Of a stretch of 64,000 nt of DNA, positions 26,279 to 35,323 are shown one piece after another; within the stretch, counting starts at the first letter, position 1; each line of letters starts with the position of its first letter. Made by a program: the position numbers and the translations under genes. Where the stretch lies: the NCBI GenBank assembly GCA_016214145.1, contig JACRPA010000006.1:248001-312000 (forward strand), in the 5' to 3' direction. The notes beneath the pieces were generated by a model. That model was given only the letters and a program-made list of their open reading frames with translations, was not told the origin of the DNA and did not search any database. The DNA is from Rhodocyclales bacterium. Lineage in GTDB: Bacteria > Pseudomonadota > Gammaproteobacteria > Burkholderiales > Rhodocyclaceae.

Positions 26279-26700
26279 TGGAGGTGAGCCTGGACAATTG
26301 CGTGTTTTGCAAGATCGTGCGCGGCGAGATCCCGGCGACGGTGGTATTCCAGGACGAACGATCCCTCGTCTTCATGGACATCGGCAGCGTGAATCCCGGC
26401 CACATGCTGGTGGCGGCCAAGCCGCATGTCGAAAACCTGCAGGGCATGGACGGGGAACTGGCGGGGAGCATGTTCCGCGCCGCGGCGCGGGCCGCCAGGG
26501 CCATCGAGGCGGTGTTCAAACCGGCGGGCATTTCGGTCTACCAGGCCAACGGCGCGGCGGCGGGGCAGACGGTGTTCCATGCCCACATCCACGTGCTGCC
26601 GCGCTGGGAGAACGACGGCCTGACGTTTACCTGGCCGGTGAAGAACCCGTCTCGCGAGGAACTGGAGAAAGTCGCCGTGCAGCTTCGCGCGGCGTTGTAG
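26278..26700 (+). CDS. HIT family nucleotide hydrolase/transferase
   Basis: A 140-residue histidine-triad protein. NCVFCKIVRGEIP at the start and HAHIHVLPRW with His101, His103 and His105 define the active site. Family members hydrolyse dinucleoside polyphosphates or AMP-linked adducts, fitting its position one base-overlap after apaH. The TAG stop sits inside a GTAGGCCGGG fragment that resembles the first half of the neighbouring paired-hairpin element, so the C-terminus may have been defined by repeat insertion. Confidence 0.9.
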   Translation: MEVSLDNCVFCKIVRGEIPATVVFQDERSLVFMDIGSVNPGHMLVAAKPHVENLQGMDGELAGSMFRAAARAARAIEAVFKPAGISVYQANGAAAGQTVFHAHIHVLPRWENDGLTFTWPVKNPSREELEKVAVQLRAAL

Positions 26701-26709
26701 GCCGGGTTT

Positions 26710-26766
26710 GTAGGTCGGGCTTCAGCCCGACAGCAGCGGCCAATGTCGGGCTGAAGCCCGACCTAC
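26710..26766. repeat. BIME/REP-like paired hairpin between HIT and PfkB genes
   Basis: The forward unit at 26710-26731 starts GTAGGTCGGGCTTCAGCC, and the inverted unit is at 26745-26766. The two genes converge on it. The inverted unit's terminal GTAG provides the TAG stop (26763-26765) of the PfkB gene on the minus strand. A third, truncated GTAGGCCGGG at 26697-26706 holds the HIT stop. As a strong structure between convergent genes it may also act as a terminator. Confidence 0.9.
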
Positions 26767-27698
26767 CAAGGCATTTCGCCGAACGCCGCCCGATAGCGTT
26801 CGGCGATTTGCTCCGGCGCCGACTTGTGGTTCTGTCCGCCGCGGTGGGCGATCTTGATCGAACCCATCAGCGAGGCGAGGCGCCCCGCCTTCTCCAGGGG
26901 CATGCCGCCGGCGATGCCGTAGAGCAGGCCGGCGCGAAAGGCATCCCCGCAACCGGTCGGGTCCACCAGGTCATCCGGCTTGACGCTGGGGATGTCGAGG
27001 CGTTGGCCGCCGGCATGGATTTCCGCGCCGTCGGCCCCCAGCGTGATGATCAACGCCTCCACCATGCCGGCCAGTTCCCCGATGGACTGCCCCGTTTTTT
27101 CCGAAAGCAGCCTGGCTTCGTAATCGTTGACGCAGCAGTAATCGGCAAGCTGCAGGAAGTTCAGTAGTTCCTCGCCGTTGAACAACGGCAGCCCCTGACC
27201 GGGGTCGAAGATGAACGGCACGCCCGCGTCATGAAATTCCTGCGCGTGCTGCATCATGCCCTCGCGGCCGTCGGGCGCGACGATGCCGATAGTCAGTCCC
27301 TGCGCATCGGCGATATGGTTGAGATGCGAGAAGTTCATCGCGCCCGGATGGAAGGCGGTGATCTGGTTGTCGTCCAGGTCGGTGGTGATGAAGGCCTGGG
27401 CGGTGAAGGTCGACGGCACTTCCTTGACATGGCTGCGGTCGAGACGAAGCCGCTCCAGGCGCTGCAGGTAGGGCCCGCTGTCCTCGCCGACGGTGGCCAT
27501 GATGAGGGGTTCGCCGCCGAGCAGCTTGAGGCTGTAGGCGATGTTCCCCGCGCAGCCGCCGTATTCGCGCCGCATGTCCGGCACGTGGAAGGCGACGTTG
27601 AGGATGTGCAGCTGGTCGGGCAGGATGTGGTTCTTGAAGCGGTCGTGGAACACCATGATGGTGTCGTAGGCCATCGAGCCGCAGATCAGCGTCCTCAT
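26763..27698 (-). CDS. PfkB family carbohydrate/nucleoside kinase (adenosine kinase-like)
   Basis: A 311-residue ribokinase-fold protein. GGCAGNIAYSLKLLGG at about residues 47-62 is the substrate loop. DPTGCGDAFRAGLL contains the catalytic base Asp252 and the anion hole. The start MRTLICGSMAYDTI resembles the adenosine kinase-like branch found in proteobacteria, but the sugar or nucleoside substrate is not certain. The gene stands alone, with repeat elements at both ends. Its TAG stop is embedded in one of them. Confidence 0.88.
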   Translation of the reverse strand: MRTLICGSMAYDTIMVFHDRFKNHILPDQLHILNVAFHVPDMRREYGGCAGNIAYSLKLLGGEPLIMATVGEDSGPYLQRLERLRLDRSHVKEVPSTFTAQAFITTDLDDNQITAFHPGAMNFSHLNHIADAQGLTIGIVAPDGREGMMQHAQEFHDAGVPFIFDPGQGLPLFNGEELLNFLQLADYCCVNDYEARLLSEKTGQSIGELAGMVEALIITLGADGAEIHAGGQRLDIPSVKPDDLVDPTGCGDAFRAGLLYGIAGGMPLEKAGRLASLMGSIKIAHRGGQNHKSAPEQIAERYRAAFGEMPW

Positions 27699-27726
27699 TG
27701 CGCGGGGATCCTTTCCGTAATGTTAT

Positions 27727-27795
27727 GTAGGTCGGGCTTCAGCCCGACTTGGGTGGTTGATCCATCGCCGTTTGTCGGCCTGAAGGCCGACCTAC
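27727..27795. repeat. BIME/REP-like paired hairpin between tpx and PfkB genes
   Basis: The forward unit at 27727-27748 has the same sequence as at 26710. The inverted unit at 27774-27795 is a compensated variant (GTCGGCC...GGCCGAC), so the stem is preserved by paired changes. The terminal GTAG on the minus strand supplies the tpx TAG stop (27792-27794). Confidence 0.9.
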
Positions 27796-28292
27796 TTCAA
27801 TGCGGCGAGCGCCGCGTCGTAGTTCGGCTCCTGCTTGATCTCGGGCACGAGCTCGGTGTAGGCCACCTTGTCGTTCTCGTCGATGATGACGACGGCGCGT
27901 GCCGTGATGCCGGCCAGCGGGCCGTCCTCGATGCCGACGCCGTAGTTCTTGAGGAATTCGCGGCCGCGCATGGTTGACAGCGAAACGACGTTCTTCAGGC
28001 CCTCCGTTTCGCAGAAGCGCTTCATGGCGAAGGGCAGGTCGGCCGAGATCACCAGCACGACCGTGTTGGGCAGGCTGCCGGCCTGCTCGTTGAATTTCCG
28101 CGTGGACGTCGCGCAGGTCGGGGTGTCCAGGCTCGGCACGATGTTGAGCACCTTGCGCTTGCCGGCAAAGTCCTTGAGCGTCAGGTCGCGCAGGTCGGCG
28201 GCGACCAGCGAAAAGGCCGGCGCGGCGCTGCCGGGTTTCGGAAATTCGCCGGCGAGGTGGATGGGGTTGCCTGCAAGGGTAACGGTCGTCAT
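27792..28292 (-). CDS. tpx: thiol peroxidase (2-Cys, Tpx type)
   Basis: A 166-residue peroxiredoxin. Peroxidatic Cys60 lies in [11 protein letters not shown] and resolving Cys94 in KRFCETEGL, the Tpx spacing. It reduces hydrogen peroxide and alkyl peroxides using thioredoxin. The start at ATG 28292 is supported by AGGAGAG about 8 bases upstream. A much longer open frame upstream is not coding. The last codon runs into a TAG belonging to the paired-hairpin repeat. Confidence 0.95.
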   Translation of the reverse strand: MTTVTLAGNPIHLAGEFPKPGSAAPAFSLVAADLRDLTLKDFAGKRKVLNIVPSLDTPTCATSTRKFNEQAGSLPNTVVLVISADLPFAMKRFCETEGLKNVVSLSTMRGREFLKNYGVGIEDGPLAGITARAVVIIDENDKVAYTELVPEIKQEPNYDAALAALK

Positions 28293-28333
28293 GGTTGTCT
28301 CTCCTGTGTTGTGTTGGGGGGGAAGGGTACCGC

Positions 28334-29152
28334 TTAGGGGTAGAACAGGTATAGCCGATAGCCGCTGGCGCCCGCCTCGGCGGCGTCCAGCCAAAGGGTG
28401 ATCGCCAGGTCGCCGTTGCCGGCGAATCCGGCGCGCGCGTCCGCGCCTTGCGACAGGTATTCGGCCGGCGCGAACACCTTGCGGATCATCGGCTGGTCTT
28501 GCGTATCGGTCAGCGTCAGTTCCAGGTGCGGGTAATCCTGCGCGAAGGGCGCGCGGTTCTTCAGCGTGGCGACCAGCACCAGCAGGTTCTTTCCCTGCGG
28601 ATCGGGATGCAGGTCCGATGCCTCGATGCTGACGAGATCCGCCTTGCGCGGCAGCGGGATTTCGCAATCCAGAAGGCTGCACATTTCCTGCAGCAACGGG
28701 CGCAGGTCGGGTTCGCTCACGGCCAGTTCGGCGCGGAAGAGGTAAGCCGCCTGCACGAGAAGCAGGCCCAGTGCGAGCAGGCCTGCCGCGGCCCAGGCGA
28801 GCACGCGCCCGCGCGAAACGGGCAGCGGCGCTTCGCCGATTTCCTCGAGCAGGATGTCGATGGATCCGCCATCGGCCTCCTCCTCCGGCAGTTCGGCTGC
28901 GTCCGCCACGGGCGGATTGCCAGCAAGGGGCGGCTCGGAGGGAGGCGTCTCGTCGGCCGCCGAGTGGAGAGGTTCCGCGTGCGGGGCGACGGCATCCTCC
29001 GCCGGGACGGCAGGCGGCGCGTCTTCCAGGGTTTCCAGCGCGTTGAACACCGCACTGCAATGGCCGCAGCGCACTTTGCCGGCGCGCGCCTTGAGTTGCT
29101 CCGGGGTGACGCGGAAAGCCGTGCTGCACGTGGGGCAGCGGGTGTACATCAT
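28334..29152 (-). CDS. zinc-ribbon DUF3426 membrane protein
   Basis: A 272-residue protein. The N-terminal zinc ribbon has Cys6, Cys9, Cys29 and Cys32 (CPTC ... CGHC), as in MJ0042-type domains. A Pro/Glu-rich linker follows, then one transmembrane helix (about residues 121-141), then a DUF3426 domain in the periplasm. Function is unknown. It is almost always encoded next to prmA in betaproteobacteria, as here. ATG 29152 overlaps the prmA stop (ATGA); a longer frame upstream belongs to shadow sequence. ATG 29149 is an alternative start one codon later. Confidence 0.85.
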   Translation of the reverse strand: MMYTRCPTCSTAFRVTPEQLKARAGKVRCGHCSAVFNALETLEDAPPAVPAEDAVAPHAEPLHSAADETPPSEPPLAGNPPVADAAELPEEEADGGSIDILLEEIGEAPLPVSRGRVLAWAAAGLLALGLLLVQAAYLFRAELAVSEPDLRPLLQEMCSLLDCEIPLPRKADLVSIEASDLHPDPQGKNLLVLVATLKNRAPFAQDYPHLELTLTDTQDQPMIRKVFAPAEYLSQGADARAGFAGNGDLAITLWLDAAEAGASGYRLYLFYP

Positions 29153-30036
29153 TTCCGCACGCCCTCCAGAAGACTCCAGCCTTCCCGCTCGGCCCAGACG
29201 GTCAGGTCGAACGCCGGCCGATAAGCTTGCCGAACCTGTTCCACCTGCGTGGACAGGATGCCGGAGAGTGCGATCCGCCCGCCCGGCCGGGTGCGCTCGG
29301 CGAGCAGGGGCGCCAGCACGCAAAGCGGGTTGGTGAGAATGTTGGCGACCACGATATCGAAGGACATGTCGAGCGGATGTCTGGAATGCGAGAGCTGCAG
29401 GGTAACGCGGTTGCGTTCGGCGTTGTCGGCCGCCGCGGCCAGGGCGTTATCGTCGATGTCGACGCCTGCGACGCACCCGCCGCCGAGTTTTGCCGCGGCG
29501 ATGGCTAATATACCCGAACCGCAGCCGTAATCGAGCACGCTGGCGCCGGCCTGCACATGGGCGCACAGCCATTCCAGGCACAGCCGCGTCGTCGGGTGGC
29601 TGCCGGTGCCGAAAGCCAGCCCCGGATCCAGATCGAGATTGATCGCGTCCGGGTCGGGCGCCTCATGCCAGGAGGGCACGATCCACAGTCGCGCATTGAT
29701 GCGGATAGGTTCGAATTGCGACTGGGTCAGCCGCACCCAGTCCTGCTCGGCGATTTCGGTGACGTCGTAGGACGGTGTGGCGGCGAGCCCGGCCTCGCCC
29801 GCGGCGGCAGCGACAAGGAGCGGGATGTCGGCGTGTTTGTCGAAGAGGGCGAGGACGCGGCTGCGATCCCACAACGGCGCAGATGTGCTGCCCGGTTCGC
29901 CGAACTGCGGCATCTCGCGCTCGGTGCCGGCGTCGGCGTCCTCGACGCTGACCGAGAGGGCGCCCAGCGCCAGCAGGGCATCGGAGAGCGCCTCGGCATG
30001 GTCGGCGTCCGTGGCGACCGCAACCGACAGCCACAT
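29149..30036 (-). CDS. prmA: ribosomal protein L11 methyltransferase
   Basis: A 295-residue enzyme. Its N-terminal substrate-binding domain begins [17 protein letters not shown]. The catalytic domain has the SAM motif [20 protein letters not shown] and the family-specific FGTGSHPTT and VANILTNPL segments. It trimethylates ribosomal protein L11. The start at ATG 30036 lies 2 bases after the accC stop. It is part of the minus-strand run accB-accC-prmA-DUF3426, a common betaproteobacterial order. Confidence 0.95.
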   Translation of the reverse strand: MWLSVAVATDADHAEALSDALLALGALSVSVEDADAGTEREMPQFGEPGSTSAPLWDRSRVLALFDKHADIPLLVAAAAGEAGLAATPSYDVTEIAEQDWVRLTQSQFEPIRINARLWIVPSWHEAPDPDAINLDLDPGLAFGTGSHPTTRLCLEWLCAHVQAGASVLDYGCGSGILAIAAAKLGGGCVAGVDIDDNALAAAADNAERNRVTLQLSHSRHPLDMSFDIVVANILTNPLCVLAPLLAERTRPGGRIALSGILSTQVEQVRQAYRPAFDLTVWAEREGWSLLEGVRK

Positions 30037-30038
30037 GG

Positions 30039-31403
30039 CTATTTTCCCTTGACGGCCTCGTCCTTCGCGGCCAGCTTGTGCTCGAGGTAGTGGATGCTGG
30101 TGCCGCCCTTGATGAAGCGGTGATCGTGCATCAACTCCTGGTGCAGCGGGATGTTGGTCTTGATGCCCTCGACCACCATTTCCGAGAGCGCGATGCGCAT
30201 GCGGCGGATGGCCTGGTCGCGCGTGTCGCCGTAGGCGATCAGCTTGCCGATCATGGAATCGTAGTGCGGCGGCACGGTATAGCCGGTGTAGACGTGCGAA
30301 TCGACGCGGATGCCGGGTCCGCCCGGCGGATGGTAGGAGGTGATGCGGCCGGGCGAGGGCGTGAACTTGAAGGGATCCTCGGCATTGATGCGGCATTCGA
30401 TGGCGTGCCCCCTCAATTCGATGTCGCGCTGGCGGAGGGTCAGCTTCTCCCCCGCGGCGATGCGGATCTGCTGCTGCACCAGGTCGATCCCGGTGATCAG
30501 TTCGGTGACCGGGTGCTCGACCTGCAGGCGGGTGTTCATCTCGATGAAATAGAACTCGCCGCCTTCAAAGAGGAATTCGAAGGTGCCGGCGCCGCGGTAG
30601 CCGATCTTGCGGCAGGCCTCGGCGCAGCGGTCGCCGATGCGCGTGATGAAGCGGCGGGCGATTTCCGGGGCCGGCGCCTCCTCGATGATCTTCTGGTGGC
30701 GGCGCTGCATCGAGCAGTCCCGCTCGCCCAGCCAGACCGCGTTCTTGTGGGAATCCGCCAGCACCTGGAACTCGATGTGGCGCGGGTTTTCCAGGAACTT
30801 CTCCATGTACACCATCGGGTTGCCGAAGGCGGCCTGGGCCTCGGCGCGGGTCATGGTGACGGCGTTGAGCAGCGCCGCCTCGGTGTGCACCACGCGCATG
30901 CCGCGGCCGCCGCCGCCGCCCGCCGCCTTGATGATGACCGGGTAGCCGATGGTGCGGGCGATCTTGACGATTTCCTTCGGGTCTTCCGGCAGGGCCCCTT
31001 CGGAGCCCGGCACGCAGGGAACGCCGGCGACCTTCATGGCGTCCTTGGCGGAAACCTTGTCGCCCATCAGACGGATGGTTTCGGGCCGCGGCCCGATGAA
31101 GACGAAGCCGGATTTTTCCACCCGCTCTGCAAAATCGGCGTTTTCGGAGAGGAAGCCATAGCCGGGGTGGATGGCCTCGGAATCGGTGACCTCTGCCGCC
31201 GAAATGATGGCCGGGATGTTGAGGTAGCTGGCCGAAGAGGGGGCGGGTCCGATGCAGACGGATTCGTCGGCGAGCTTGACGTACTTCGCCTCGGTGTCCG
31301 CCTCGGAATGCACGACCACCGTCTTGATGCCCAGTTCGCGGCAGGCGCGCTGGATGCGGAGGGCGATCTCGCCACGGTTGGCAATGAGTATTTTCTCGAA
31401 CAT
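30039..31403 (-). CDS. accC: acetyl-CoA carboxylase, biotin carboxylase subunit
   Basis: A 454-residue biotin carboxylase. It opens with [17 protein letters not shown]. The ATP-grasp glycine loop is [11 protein letters not shown], and [14 protein letters not shown] carries the catalytic Glu/Arg region. It carboxylates the biotin on AccB in the first step of fatty acid synthesis. It follows accB on the minus strand but is separated from it by 84 bases holding a paired-hairpin repeat, which may tune the accB:accC ratio. Confidence 0.97.
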   Translation of the reverse strand: MFEKILIANRGEIALRIQRACRELGIKTVVVHSEADTEAKYVKLADESVCIGPAPSSASYLNIPAIISAAEVTDSEAIHPGYGFLSENADFAERVEKSGFVFIGPRPETIRLMGDKVSAKDAMKVAGVPCVPGSEGALPEDPKEIVKIARTIGYPVIIKAAGGGGGRGMRVVHTEAALLNAVTMTRAEAQAAFGNPMVYMEKFLENPRHIEFQVLADSHKNAVWLGERDCSMQRRHQKIIEEAPAPEIARRFITRIGDRCAEACRKIGYRGAGTFEFLFEGGEFYFIEMNTRLQVEHPVTELITGIDLVQQQIRIAAGEKLTLRQRDIELRGHAIECRINAEDPFKFTPSPGRITSYHPPGGPGIRVDSHVYTGYTVPPHYDSMIGKLIAYGDTRDQAIRRMRIALSEMVVEGIKTNIPLHQELMHDHRFIKGGTSIHYLEHKLAAKDEAVKGK

Positions 31404-31417
31404 GGTTTCTTGGGTTT

Positions 31418-31485
31418 GTAGGCCGGGCTTCAGCCCGACAACAGCGGTTGATCGGCGTCCGTTGTCGGGCTGAAGCCCGACCTAC
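31418..31485. repeat. BIME/REP-like paired hairpin between accB and accC
   Basis: The forward unit at 31418-31439 is GTAGGCCGGGCTTCAGCC, one base different from the other copies. The inverted unit is at 31464-31485. It is transcribed within the accB-accC operon and ends 2 bases from the accB stop codon (TAA at 31488-31490). Confidence 0.9.
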
Positions 31486-31487
31486 GT

Positions 31488-31940
31488 TTATCCAATGATG
31501 AACATGGGCTGGCCGTATTCGACCGGTTGGCCGTTTTCCACCAGGATGGCCTTGATGACGCCGGAAGCATCGGCCTCGATCTCGTTCATGAGTTTCATGG
31601 CTTCGATGATGCAGAGGGTGTCGCCGGCCTTGACGGCCTGGCCGACCTCGACGAAGGACTGCGAACCCGGCGCGCCGGAACGGTAGAAGGTGCCGACCAT
31701 CGGCGCCTTGACGGCATGGCCTTCCGGCTCGGCCGCCGCCACCGGCTCGGCGACGGGTGCGGGCGCTGCAGCAGGGGCCGGCTGGGCGGGTGCGGCGGCG
31801 TGATGAATGTAGGTGGGCGCAGTCGTCATGCCGCCCTGCTTGGCGATGCGCACCTTTTCTTCCCCTTCGGTGATTTCCAGTTCGGCAATGCCGGATTTTT
31901 CCACCAGATCGATCAAGGCCTTCAGTTTTCTGAGGTCCAT
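31488..31940 (-). CDS. accB: acetyl-CoA carboxylase, biotin carboxyl carrier protein
   Basis: A 150-residue carrier. An N-terminal helical region is followed by an Ala/Pro-rich linker (residues 48-72) and the C-terminal biotinyl domain with [11 protein letters not shown]; Lys115 is the biotinylation site. It carries carboxybiotin between AccC and the carboxyltransferase. ATG 31940 has a GGGAG ribosome site. An ATG 15 bases upstream lies before that site and is rejected. It is the first of the accB-accC-prmA run. Confidence 0.96.
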   Translation of the reverse strand: MDLRKLKALIDLVEKSGIAELEITEGEEKVRIAKQGGMTTAPTYIHHAAAPAQPAPAAAPAPVAEPVAAAEPEGHAVKAPMVGTFYRSGAPGSQSFVEVGQAVKAGDTLCIIEAMKLMNEIEADASGVIKAILVENGQPVEYGQPMFIIG

Positions 31941-32004
31941 TTTTTCTCCCTCCATGAAATGACGCCGCGGCGGCTGTCCAGCGAGCCCCGCCCCGGGTCG
32001 GAAA

Positions 32005-32490
32005 CTAGCGAATGCGGTTGAGCGCGTAGTCGAGGGCGAGCCGGTAGCCGTGGCTGCCCAGGCCGCAGATGACGCCGGCGGCGATGTCAGAGAAATAGGA
32101 ATGCCGGCGGAACGGTTCGCGCGCGTGGATATTGGATAGATGCACTTCGACAAACGGGATCTCCACCGCCGCCAGGGCATCGCGCAAAGCCACGCTGGTA
32201 TGGGTGTACCCCCCCGGATTGATGACGATGAAGGCCACTCCTTCGCTGCGGGCGGCCTGGACGCGGTCGATCAGATCGCCTTCATGGTTGCTTTGGAAGG
32301 TGATCAGTTCGACCGAGGCGGCCCTTGCCTGGCTTGCCAGCGATGCGTTGATGTCCGCCAGTGTTTCGCGGCCGTAGATTTCCGGCTCGCGCGTCCCGAG
32401 GAGGTTCAGGTTGGGGCCATGCATTACCAGGACGCGCTGTTTGCTCTTGGCATTCTTGGCCGTTTTGCGGCCGGATTTTTTGGCATTCAT
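32005..32490 (-). CDS. aroQ: type II 3-dehydroquinate dehydratase
   Basis: A 161-residue enzyme. [21 protein letters not shown] provides the lid and the catalytic Arg and Tyr. [17 protein letters not shown] and [17 protein letters not shown] contain the catalytic His and substrate loop. It converts 3-dehydroquinate to 3-dehydroshikimate in aromatic biosynthesis. A Lys-rich N-terminal extension of about 18 residues precedes the normal start and may not be translated, since a later start is possible. It stands upstream of accB, the usual order. Confidence 0.95.
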   Translation of the reverse strand: MNAKKSGRKTAKNAKSKQRVLVMHGPNLNLLGTREPEIYGRETLADINASLASQARAASVELITFQSNHEGDLIDRVQAARSEGVAFIVINPGGYTHTSVALRDALAAVEIPFVEVHLSNIHAREPFRRHSYFSDIAAGVICGLGSHGYRLALDYALNRIR

Positions 32491-32552
32491 GCCTGCAAGT
32501 TTGCCGGAAATAACAGCAGATTGTCCAGAAATACGGCAAATATGACTGGAAA

Positions 32553-33110
32553 TCAGCGTGGTTGCAGTGCTGCCTGGAGGGCTTTTTCCAGATCCGGTGT
32601 AGCAAATTTTCCCAGCTTGACTTGCTGGGGATTCCCGTCCTTCCGGAGAATCACAGTGAAAGGCAAGGCCTTGGCGCGATTGCCTAAATCGCTTGAAAGA
32701 TCGAGCGTTTCCAGGTTGCTGATGAGGAGGGGGTAAGAAATTGCGACCTCATTCCGGAATGCTGCAACTTTATCGGCGGAATCTATGCTGATGCCTATAA
32801 ATTGGACGCCGTTCGAAGCATATTTGACATTTAATCTGGAGAATTCCGGCATTTCTTCCCTGCAGGGCGGACACCAGGTCGCCCAGAAGTTGACCACCAA
32901 TACCTTCCCCGTCCACTGCGACAGAGATTGGGGTTGGCCGTTCAGGTCGGGCAGGGTCAGCGCCAGCAAACGGGCGGGCGCGTCCGCTGATGGTGCGGCT
33001 TCGGGCGGAGCGTGGGAGATCTGCTGCGGCCTGCCGAAGTAGTAGCCGGCTGTTGCCGCAAGGGTCGAGACGGCGACGATCAGCAAGGCCTGGCGAAAGA
33101 CCTTGCTCAT
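32553..33110 (-). CDS. TlpA-like periplasmic thiol-disulfide oxidoreductase
   Basis: A 185-residue thioredoxin-fold protein. An N-terminal membrane anchor or uncleaved signal (residues 6-24) is followed by [17 protein letters not shown], with the redox pair Cys80/Cys83. It likely reduces periplasmic disulfides, for example in cytochrome c or oxidase copper-site assembly. The start overlaps the stop of the uncharacterised gene upstream (ATGA). The partner protein is not evident from the neighbours. Confidence 0.88.
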   Translation of the reverse strand: MSKVFRQALLIVAVSTLAATAGYYFGRPQQISHAPPEAAPSADAPARLLALTLPDLNGQPQSLSQWTGKVLVVNFWATWCPPCREEMPEFSRLNVKYASNGVQFIGISIDSADKVAAFRNEVAISYPLLISNLETLDLSSDLGNRAKALPFTVILRKDGNPQQVKLGKFATPDLEKALQAALQPR

Positions 33111-33715
33111 GCCGCGGGCGCTGCAAGAAGAGCTTCCACCAAAGACAGGCGGGCGCGCTCGGAAGCCCGACCATTCCGGCGCTTATGTGCGCGTTCGGCA
33201 TCCGGTTCGTAAAGGGAAAGTTTCACAGGGAAGTCACTCCAGTCGAATGTAAGCACGCACTCCGGAACCTCGGCTCCGCTACGCCGGGGTTCGCTCTGCT
33301 CGAAGCGGATGCCTTGATTGAGCAGAAATATTTCGACTTCCTTGCCGCTGTCAGGGAAGGCTTCCAGATCGATTTCGGCATAGCGCCCGGCGGTACCGTC
33401 GAGCACCGGGCCGGTCAGGTAAGGCCTGAAGGGATCCAGCAAACGCATGACCTCGACGGCCGTCCGGCGCATTGCCAGCAGGCGTTCGCGCTGCTCGTCT
33501 TCCTGGTAGATCGCCTGGTAGGCGCGCAGCTCCGCCTCGATCTCGGCATTGTTGGGCAGGGCTTCGGTTTCCGGTGCGCCGAGCTGGCGGGCCGCCTTGC
33601 GCTTGGCCAGGCCGTAGTCGGCAATGCCGTCCTCGGCCATCAGGCGGGCGGCCAGCGCGGCGATATTCCGCCGCATCGCGTTCAGTCGCAGGGTGTTCCG
33701 ATCGTGATGGGACAT
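33107..33715 (-). CDS. uncharacterised conserved-type protein
   Basis: A 202-residue soluble protein that I do not confidently recognise. It is helical and charged in the first 100 residues, with EAELRAYQAIYQEDEQRERL, then mixed alpha/beta with GRYAEIDLEAFPDSGKEVEIFLLNQGI. The GxxxxIDLE stretch is only faintly reminiscent of nucleotidyltransferases. It is divergent from mpl and overlaps the TlpA-like gene by four bases, so it is likely co-expressed with it. Codon use and base composition match the neighbours, which supports it being real. Confidence 0.7.
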   Translation of the reverse strand: MSHHDRNTLRLNAMRRNIAALAARLMAEDGIADYGLAKRKAARQLGAPETEALPNNAEIEAELRAYQAIYQEDEQRERLLAMRRTAVEVMRLLDPFRPYLTGPVLDGTAGRYAEIDLEAFPDSGKEVEIFLLNQGIRFEQSEPRRSGAEVPECVLTFDWSDFPVKLSLYEPDAERAHKRRNGRASERARLSLVEALLAAPAA

Positions 33716-33740
33716 GGCGGGGAGCTACATGCGGATCGGT

Positions 33741-33760
33741 TAGAATTCACCGCTATTCTA
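33741..33760 (+). promoter_or_regulatory. TAGAAT/ATTCTA inverted repeat, candidate -10 region for mpl
   Basis: TAGAAT at 33741-33746 (5 of 6 to TATAAT), an 8-base centre and ATTCTA lie in the 82-base gap between the divergent uncharacterised gene and mpl. No clear -35 is seen. Confidence 0.3.
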
Positions 33761-33797
33761 GTACCACAGACCCAACTTCTGGCGCTGCCGGAACATC

Positions 33798-35147
33798 ATG
33801 CATATCCACATCCTCGGCATTTGCGGCACCTTCATGGGCGGCGTCGCCCTTCTGGCCAGGGCGTCGGGTTATCGCGTGACCGGCTGCGATGCCAACGTCT
33901 ACCCTCCGATGAGCACCCAGTTGGAGGCGCAGGGCATCGAACTGATCGAGGGCTACGACGCGGCTCAGACCGGACTGGCGCCCGACCTGTTCGTCGTCGG
34001 CAATGCCATTTCGCGGGGCAATCCGCTGCTGGAGGAAATCCTCGACAAGGGTTTGTCTTTTGTTTCCGGTCCGCAATGGCTGGCCGAGAACGTTTTGCGC
34101 GAAAAGTGGGTGCTGGCCGTGGCCGGCACCCACGGCAAGACAACGACTTCATCTCTTCTGGCCTGGATACTGGAAGAGGCTGGCCTCAAGCCGGGGTTTC
34201 TTATTGGCGGCGTGCCACAGGACTTCGGTGTTTCGGCGCGCCTGACCTACAGCCCGTTCTTCGTTATCGAGGCGGACGAGTACGACACCGCGTTTTGCGA
34301 CAAGCGCTCGAAGTTCGTTCACTACAGGGCGCGAACTGCAATCCTGAACAATCTTGAGTTCGATCATGCAGACATCTTCAGCGATCTTGCGGCGATCGAG
34401 ACGCAATTTCATCATTTTGTGCGAATTCTGCCTAAATCCGGCCTGATTGTCGCTAATGCCGGCGAAGCCAGTCTGAAGCGCGTGCTTGATCGGGGCTGCT
34501 GGACGCCGCTGGAGTGGTTCGGCGACCCGGCGGGCTGGAATCTCGGCGAGCTCGAGTCGGACGACTCCTGCGGCGTGAGTTTCGCCGGGATCGAGGTCGG
34601 CCGGCTCTGTCTGGCCCTTGCGGGCGCCCATAACCGGGCCAATGCGTTGGCGGCCGTAGCCGCGGCGCGGCATGTCGGCGTTCCGCCGGCTGCGGCCTTG
34701 GCGGCGCTGGCGCGTTTCGGCGGGGTCAAGCGCCGGCTGGAGATGCGCGGTGTGGCGCGTGACGTTACCGTCTATGACGATTTTGCCCATCATCCGACCG
34801 CCATATCGGCCACGATTGCCGGGCTGCGGCAGCGGATCAGCGGCGGGCGCATCTTGGCGGTGCTGGAACCGCGTTCCAACACCATGAAGCTGGGAGTGAT
34901 GAAGGCGCAACTGCCGGCCAGCCTGCAAGAGGCGGAGCTGACGTTTTGCTACGCGGCCAACCTGGGCTGGGATGTACGTGGCGCGTTGCAGCCGCTCGGC
35001 GACAAGGCGCAGGTTTACGATGACATCGAAGCCCTGGTAGAGGCGGTGTCGGGCGCTGCACGCGCGGGGGATCACGTGCTCGTCATGAGCAACGGCAGCT
35101 TTTGCGGGGTTCACGCCCGACTGCTCGAAGCCCTCGTTTCCCGCTGA
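33798..35147 (+). CDS. mpl: UDP-N-acetylmuramate:tripeptide ligase (murein recycling)
   Basis: A 449-residue Mur ligase. MHIHILGICGTFMGG opens the UDP-binding domain. The ATP loop AVAGTHGKTTTSS is at about residues 108-120, and YDDFAHHPTAI marks the central domain. It joins L-Ala-gamma-D-Glu-meso-DAP to UDP-MurNAc during peptidoglycan recycling. The cytoplasmic domain order and the N-terminal HIHILGICG are specific to Mpl rather than MurC. It is monocistronic as far as seen, followed by 396 non-coding bases. Confidence 0.95.
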   Translation: MHIHILGICGTFMGGVALLARASGYRVTGCDANVYPPMSTQLEAQGIELIEGYDAAQTGLAPDLFVVGNAISRGNPLLEEILDKGLSFVSGPQWLAENVLREKWVLAVAGTHGKTTTSSLLAWILEEAGLKPGFLIGGVPQDFGVSARLTYSPFFVIEADEYDTAFCDKRSKFVHYRARTAILNNLEFDHADIFSDLAAIETQFHHFVRILPKSGLIVANAGEASLKRVLDRGCWTPLEWFGDPAGWNLGELESDDSCGVSFAGIEVGRLCLALAGAHNRANALAAVAAARHVGVPPAAALAALARFGGVKRRLEMRGVARDVTVYDDFAHHPTAISATIAGLRQRISGGRILAVLEPRSNTMKLGVMKAQLPASLQEAELTFCYAANLGWDVRGALQPLGDKAQVYDDIEALVEAVSGAARAGDHVLVMSNGSFCGVHARLLEALVSR

Positions 35148-35193
35148 TATTCCGAGCCTGATTCGGCTTTCCTGTCGAAGGATTCGGCAGCCT

Positions 35194-35298
35194 CCCCTTC
35201 AGAACCCCTCCGGTTGCGGCATATCGCCACTCTTGGCCACGGCCGTGGCGCCGCCGAGGTCCCCCTTCAGAACCCCTCCGGTTGCGGCATATCGCCAC
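35194..35298. repeat. 37-bp direct repeat flanking a palindrome
   Basis: Two identical 37-base copies, 35194-35230 and 35262-35298, begin CCCCTTCAGAACCCCTCC. The 31 bases between them contain the perfect palindrome GCCACGGCCGTGGC (about 35236-35249). I do not see the repeat elsewhere in the window. Confidence 0.85.
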
Positions 35299-35323
35299 GC
35301 ATCTCCGCATAGCCATGGTTTTT

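Noticed and set aside
27792-29129. A 445-residue fusion protein ending in thiol peroxidase
   Set aside because: The upstream part overlaps the DUF3426 gene in another phase, and a strong ribosome site marks the tpx start at 28292.
35194-35298. A CRISPR array
   Set aside because: There are only two repeats with a single spacer that contains a palindrome, and no cas genes nearby.
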